This document shows positions 59,868 through 64,000 of a stretch of DNA of 64,000 nt, piece after piece. The translations under genes were made by a program, and so were the position numbers. Numbering within the stretch: position 1 is the first letter of the stretch; each line of letters starts with the position of its first letter. The notes under the pieces are model-generated. The model did no database searches. It saw only the letters and a program-made list of their open reading frames with translations, and was not told the DNA's origin. This DNA comes from JACJXW01 sp964418125 (lineage in GTDB: Bacteria > Bacteroidota > Bacteroidia > Chitinophagales > Saprospiraceae), in assembly GCA_964418125.1 (NCBI GenBank), contig CAYQKY010000001.1, positions 124,001 to 188,000 on the forward strand, written 5' to 3'.

Positions 59868-62012
59868 TCAGTTGGCGTAATCCTGCAGATCAGGAAAGTC
59901 AATAATATGCCTTCTGGCCATCATCTTATCGGCACGCAGGCCGTAGATATAAGGCACGACAAAAGCACTGCGCTGGCCCCCGTCAGCCAGCTTCTGCCGG
60001 AAGGTTTCGGCTTCGGTATAACGGGTGAAAGCCCCCAGGGTATATCGGTAATAGGCCAGGTTGGGTTCTTTTTCTATCATGGCGTCGGGGTACTGCTCGA
60101 GCAGGCTGCCCCTGAATTCCCCGCTCAATGAATAAACCTGTACTTTGTAGAGCAGGTTTTTGTGGAGCACATGCCCGGGAATGGCCGACGAAAGGCCCGT
60201 TTCCAGGTCGGGTACTATCAGAGTTTCCGGTGCATCGTTCGGTTTTTTGAAAGAGAACTCAAGGCTGAAACTCCCCGTGCGCAACTCGACTCCCCGGGCG
60301 TCACCGCTTCGCATGAATATCTGGTTGCTGCTTACCCCCTGCTGCATGAGGTACGCTGCAGCGATCTCGGCTTGCTTTATTCCCTGGAAGAGGCGTTTGG
60401 AGAGGGAAAAATTTCCGGTATGGAAAGCGGTGATGACCAGGTGCAGGCCCGGGGTATCCTTCATCAGAGCAGCGATTTTATCCAGCTGGGCCTTTTGCTC
60501 ATCATCCGGTATTCTGTATGTTGCCTGAAAGTACAGGGGGGGAAAAGTATTGGCTGACCGGCCGCCTTCCGGAGCCGCCTGCGCCCCGGCGGATTCCTCT
60601 CCGGCATCGGGAAGTTCCATCGCCAGGTTTTCCCGGGAAGTGGACACCATCTCCTGGACGGTGGGGGAAACATCGGAAGAAGGAGGCGGAATGGAGACGA
60701 CAAGCTCCATCTCCGGTAAAAAGTTATTGAAATAGGCAATATACAGGTCGCGTTGGCCATAACTATCTTTTCGGGAAGATGAGAAATAGGCGGTGAAACC
60801 ATCCTTGGCGATGCGGAAATAGGCATCATCCCCGGCAGAATTGACAGGGATGCCGACATTTTCCGGTTCTGTCCACCGGCCGGAACGCTCGTTATAAACG
60901 GACTTGAGCACATCCAGCCCTCCCAGGCTCCTGCCGCTGTTGTTGGAGCTGAAATAGAGCGTTTTGCCATCGCGGGCGAGGAAAGGGGTCGTTTCATCAT
61001 AAGGCGTGTTGACCACTGGCCCCAAATTCCGGGGTGTCGACCATCTGCCCTGAGAAAAGGAAGATGAATAGAGATCAAGCCCGCCGTAGCCTCCCTGCCG
61101 CCGGCTGGAAAAATACAGTAAAGTATCGTTGAAGAAAAAAGGCGTTCCGTCGCCCAGGGCAGGGTTCATAGGGCCGCGAAAAGGGTCGGAACTAAAAGCC
61201 CGCTCCTCTACTTTTTTGAATGTGTCCACCAGGATCTGCCCCCGTTCCGGAGTTCCCCCTTTGAAATAATAAAGGACCGTGCCCGCCTTATTGAAGTCGA
61301 GCAGGACATCGTGCTGGGGGCTATTGAGCAGATGGTGCATTGCCTTCACCGCTCCCCACTGGCCGGGCCGGGCCGCTTCAGTGGAGAACATATCGCTCAG
61401 ATAGTGGCCGAGGCGGTTGTCCGGCAGGCCATTGGCATTGCGCCGGCCGCCTATGTTACCCGGGCGGATAGAAGAGAAATACAGCTTATTGCTGAAATTC
61501 TGGCTCAGGACCGGAGCGAATTCATCATGTTCGGTATTGACACCGGGGCCCATGTTTTCTACTCCGGCCACTGACGGTTTGTATTGCAATTCCATTCCCA
61601 CGGCGCAACGGCGTACTTCCTCCCAGGCGACCCGGCGGTTCGGGTGGGAGGGCTTGAGGCGCCTCAGGTAATCCTTGTAGAATTCGGCAGCCTTCCCGAA
61701 CTGGTGCATGGCATGGTACACCTTAGCCTGATAAAGCCAGCATTCCGGATAAGGGGCCTTATCTTCCTTTGCCATCTTCTGGAACAAGGCCAGAGCTTCA
61801 TCGAGGTGGTTGAGGTGGTAAAGGCAGACGGCTTTCAAAAAACTCGCTTCCTGGCCGGCATCGGCCAGGCCACGGGCACTGTTGAGTACCGCCAGGGCTT
61901 CGGAATAATGCTGGTGGTAAAAATATTCCTTCGCCTCCTGTTTTTTCCCTGATTGGGACTGGGCCTTAACCAGGCAAAAGGCAGTCAATAAAAAAAGTAA
62001 AAGATGTTTCAT
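59868..62012 (-). CDS. PorE-like envelope protein: TPR, PD40 propeller, OmpA-like, SPOR-like
   Basis: Starting at ATG 62012 gives 714 residues with a signal peptide (LLLFLLTAFCLVKAQSQ). Domain order: N-terminal TPR-like helices (about 20-130, 'YHQHYSEALAVLNSAR'), a WD40/PD40 beta-propeller (about 170-440, 'LYFSSRRQGGYGGLDLYSSS' and related repeats), an OmpA-like part (about 520-610) and a C-terminal SPOR-like segment with 'YYRYTLGAFTRYTEAETFRQ'. The type IX secretion protein PorE has TPR, propeller, CRD and OmpA parts and binds peptidoglycan; this is similar but has a SPOR-like end and no visible lipobox. A peptidoglycan-linked scaffold is likely. Confidence 0.7.
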   Translation of the reverse strand: MKHLLLFLLTAFCLVKAQSQSGKKQEAKEYFYHQHYSEALAVLNSARGLADAGQEASFLKAVCLYHLNHLDEALALFQKMAKEDKAPYPECWLYQAKVYHAMHQFGKAAEFYKDYLRRLKPSHPNRRVAWEEVRRCAVGMELQYKPSVAGVENMGPGVNTEHDEFAPVLSQNFSNKLYFSSIRPGNIGGRRNANGLPDNRLGHYLSDMFSTEAARPGQWGAVKAMHHLLNSPQHDVLLDFNKAGTVLYYFKGGTPERGQILVDTFKKVEERAFSSDPFRGPMNPALGDGTPFFFNDTLLYFSSRRQGGYGGLDLYSSSFSQGRWSTPRNLGPVVNTPYDETTPFLARDGKTLYFSSNNSGRSLGGLDVLKSVYNERSGRWTEPENVGIPVNSAGDDAYFRIAKDGFTAYFSSSRKDSYGQRDLYIAYFNNFLPEMELVVSIPPPSSDVSPTVQEMVSTSRENLAMELPDAGEESAGAQAAPEGGRSANTFPPLYFQATYRIPDDEQKAQLDKIAALMKDTPGLHLVITAFHTGNFSLSKRLFQGIKQAEIAAAYLMQQGVSSNQIFMRSGDARGVELRTGSFSLEFSFKKPNDAPETLIVPDLETGLSSAIPGHVLHKNLLYKVQVYSLSGEFRGSLLEQYPDAMIEKEPNLAYYRYTLGAFTRYTEAETFRQKLADGGQRSAFVVPYIYGLRADKMMARRHIIDFPDLQDYAN

Positions 62013-62136
62013 GGCCCCCGGCTTTAACGGGCAAATACCCTTTTGTGTTTTCTCTTGTAGAGCTTGTAGTTTTCCAGCAGGCCAATTGCAATCACCTGCC
62101 CTTATTTCACAACCCGGAATATGGCCACAACCCGGG

Positions 62137-63504
62137 TCAGATTTCCCGTTTGTCGTCGAAGCTTTCCAGATAGTCGCCCACCCGGCGCAGGAAAGAACCG
62201 CCAAGAAAGCCGTCAACGACACGATGGTCGTAAGAAAGCGACAGGAACATCATATGGCGCACGGCAATCAGGTCTCCATATTCGGTTTCTACTACCGCCG
62301 GCTTTTTACGGATGGCCCCGGTAGCCATGATGGCCACCTGCGGCTGGTTGATAATGGGCGTTCCCATCACATTGCCAAAGGTGCCGACGTTCGTCAGGGT
62401 GAAAGTTCCACCCTGTATTTCCTCCGGCTTGAGTTTGTTGTCTCTTGCCCTGCCTGCCAGGTCATTGACTTTCTTTGTAAGCCCAAGCAGGTTGAAGTGG
62501 TCGGCATTTTTAATGACCGGAACGATGAGGTTTCCGCTGGGCAGGGCCGCCGCCATACCGATATTGATATTCTTCTTGCGGATGATCCTGGTGCCCTCAA
62601 CGGAGATGTTGATCATCGGAAAATCCCGGATTGCTTTTACAACCGCCTCAATAAAGATCGGAGTAAAAGTGATCTTTTCACCGTGGCGTTCCTGGAATTG
62701 CTTCTTTATTTTATTACGCCAGTTTACGATGTTAGTTACATCAACCTCCACAAAAGAAGTGACGTGGGGAGATGTCTTCTTGGAATGAACCATGTGCTCG
62801 GCGATGAGCTTGCGCATTCGGTCCATTTCGATGATCTCTGTTTCGCCATTCGCGGTGGTAGCCGCCTGAGCGGTGGGTTGTGGCTGAGGAGTTGGCGTAC
62901 CGGTAGGCTGTTTTTGAGGCTGTGGCCGGGGTTGCGGAGTAGGCTGCGGCGCTTCTTCTTTTTCTTCAACGTAGGCGAGGATATCCTTTTTGGTCACCCT
63001 TCCATGCAGGCCGGAACCTTCGATCAGTTCCAGTTCCTCCATAGTGATGTTTTCCTTCTCCGCTATCGTACGCACCAGCGGAGAGTAAAACCGCCCTCCG
63101 GAACCGCTGCGTTCTATGCCGGCAGAAACGGGAGCCGGTTCGGGTTCTTTGGGCTGTGGTTTTTCCATGCCATTCTTGTCCCCGCTTCCGGAAGCGCCGT
63201 CCCCGGAAGCCGTTTCCGTTCGTTCTTTCCCTCCCGGGCTCGCCTTGGGCTCAGCTTCTTCGCCTTCGGTGCCAATGATGGCAATGGGTTTGCCGATCTC
63301 TACCGTCTCGTTCTCTCCGTAGAGAAGCTTGAGTATGGTGCCGCTTACCGGCGAAGGAACCTCAGAGTCAACTTTGTCAGTCGCTATTTCGAGGATCGTC
63401 TCATCTTCCTCAACAGTGTCCCCAACGTTTTTGACCCACTTGAGTATGGTGGCCTCCATAATACTCTCGCCCATTTTAGGCATGATCAGTTCAACTTGAG
63501 CCAT
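62137..63504 (-). CDS. 2-oxoacid dehydrogenase E2 (dihydrolipoamide acyltransferase)
   Basis: A 455-residue protein. The N-terminal lipoyl domain carries the lipoylated Lys44 in EIATDKVDSEV. A linker leads to the E3-binding domain (about 140-185, 'SPLVRTIAEKENITMEELE'), then a Pro/Gln-rich hinge, and the catalytic domain with the active-site DHRVVDG near the C-terminus. Only one lipoyl domain is present, as in branched-chain or pyruvate-type E2 of Bacteroidota; the substrate cannot be fixed without the E1 genes. Cytoplasmic. Confidence 0.92.
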   Translation of the reverse strand: MAQVELIMPKMGESIMEATILKWVKNVGDTVEEDETILEIATDKVDSEVPSPVSGTILKLLYGENETVEIGKPIAIIGTEGEEAEPKASPGGKERTETASGDGASGSGDKNGMEKPQPKEPEPAPVSAGIERSGSGGRFYSPLVRTIAEKENITMEELELIEGSGLHGRVTKKDILAYVEEKEEAPQPTPQPRPQPQKQPTGTPTPQPQPTAQAATTANGETEIIEMDRMRKLIAEHMVHSKKTSPHVTSFVEVDVTNIVNWRNKIKKQFQERHGEKITFTPIFIEAVVKAIRDFPMINISVEGTRIIRKKNINIGMAAALPSGNLIVPVIKNADHFNLLGLTKKVNDLAGRARDNKLKPEEIQGGTFTLTNVGTFGNVMGTPIINQPQVAIMATGAIRKKPAVVETEYGDLIAVRHMMFLSLSYDHRVVDGFLGGSFLRRVGDYLESFDDKREI

Positions 63505-63634
63505 AGATCTTTCTTTGGTTGTTTAATTTGGTTATTATCTGGTTGTACCGCAATGCGCAAAATTAGCCGAATTCCCCCGCTATTACAAATAACCGGGAAT
63601 ATACAATTGTTCGAAGGGCGCCCGCTTTTCAGCC

Positions 63635-64000
63635 CTAATAGTCCTTCAACAGGAACTGCCGGATGAAGTTGAGGGCATGGCTGGAACTGTATTCGATATT
63701 TTTGAGCCGGTCTTTTCCGGCATAGATGCGCCGGGTAAGCACCTTTTCACCATCCCCGACGGCCATCCATATCGTACCTACCGGCTTTTCAGGGCTTCCT
63801 CCGCCGGGCCCGGCGATGCCGGAAACGGCGACGGCCACATCCGCTTCGAGGAGCCTTATGGCGCCTTTCACCATTTCGGCCACCGTCTGTTCGCTCACTG
63901 CGCCGTAGGCTTCCAGCGTTTTGGGGCTCACCTTCAGCTGCTTCATTTTCACCTCGTTGGAATAGGCAATAATGCTTCCCTTAAAGTAATTGGATGAGCC
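63635..64000 (-). CDS. cinA: CinA C-terminal domain (nicotinamide-nucleotide amidohydrolase), 5' end outside
   Basis: The frame is open to the end of the window; 121 residues of the C-terminal part are visible. It begins with SSNYFKGSIIAYSNE, then 'AVSEQTVAEMVKGAIRLLEA', 'AVSGIAGPGGGSPEKPVGTI' and an Arg-rich end, the hallmark of the CinA/PncC amidohydrolase domain that deamidates nicotinamide mononucleotide. Whether the N-terminal competence-damage domain is present cannot be seen. Confidence 0.9.
   Translation of the reverse strand, partial: GSSNYFKGSIIAYSNEVKMKQLKVSPKTLEAYGAVSEQTVAEMVKGAIRLLEADVAVAVSGIAGPGGGSPEKPVGTIWMAVGDGEKVLTRRIYAGKDRLKNIEYSSSHALNFIRQFLLKDY

Noticed and set aside
62013..62222. 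Upstream extension of the PorE-like protein
   Set aside because: Would overlap the end of the E2 gene; ATG 62012 starts a clear signal peptide.

Overview
The window looks like a chromosomal scaffold from a Bacteroidota bacterium, most likely class Saprospiria (Lewinella or Phaeodactylibacter-like). The evidence is a SusC/SusD pair, a PorQ-like and a PorE-like type IX secretion protein, a protein with a type IX C-terminal sorting domain, a triple-tyrosine membrane regulator, LytS/LytTR signalling, weak Shine-Dalgarno sequences and fairly high G+C. Genus is inference. No rRNA, tRNA, CRISPR array or transposase was found. One 100-N scaffold gap lies at 50920-51019.

Region 1 (1-18506, all + strand) is the most unusual part. 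Four PQQ-like beta-propeller proteins and one NHL-like protein surround a redox module: a tiny Tat-signal protein with four cysteines, a Tat-signal polyferredoxin, a NapH/NosR-like membrane polyferredoxin, a NuoE-NuoF fusion, and an iron-sulfur/FAD protein that seems to lack its NAD(P)H-binding domain. Downstream come a GT4 glycosyltransferase and an ABC ATPase with a giant FtsX-type permease. I infer a chain from cytoplasmic NADH through the membrane to exported iron-sulfur proteins, with propellers as partners or scaffold. The terminal acceptor is not visible and the cluster continues beyond the left edge.

Region 2 (18594-36858, - strand) is a polysaccharide utilisation locus: glucokinase, membrane regulator, internally duplicated PKD lipoprotein, SusC, SusD and two GH30 glycosidases. 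It probably handles a beta-glucan; GH30 plus glucokinase suggests beta-1,6-glucan. A SWIM/SNF2 helicase follows on the same strand.

Region 3 (about 37.5-45.4 kb) is a block of unfamiliar genes with visibly lower G+C in places. It includes a 796-residue protein with a PIN-nuclease-like N-terminal layout, two membrane-anchored proteins, two orphan large proteins, and a transglutaminase-fold protein followed by an 85-residue ORF. It may be a conflict or mobile island.

Region 4 (45.4-64 kb) is mixed: PorQ, a MORN-type lipoprotein, a membrane patatin, thioredoxin-like, sugar-dehydrogenase-like and VOC proteins, a membrane-tethered winged-helix regulator with helically phased TGTAAA sites at its own promoter, an FG-GAP/UnbV secreted protein, a LytS/LytTR pair, a methyltransferase, a PorE-like envelope protein, a 2-oxoacid dehydrogenase E2 and the end of cinA.

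Across the window, spacers carry short simple repeats (often 7-8 bp units), different in each spacer and commonly arranged as inverted copies next to gene ends. This is a striking, unexplained feature.
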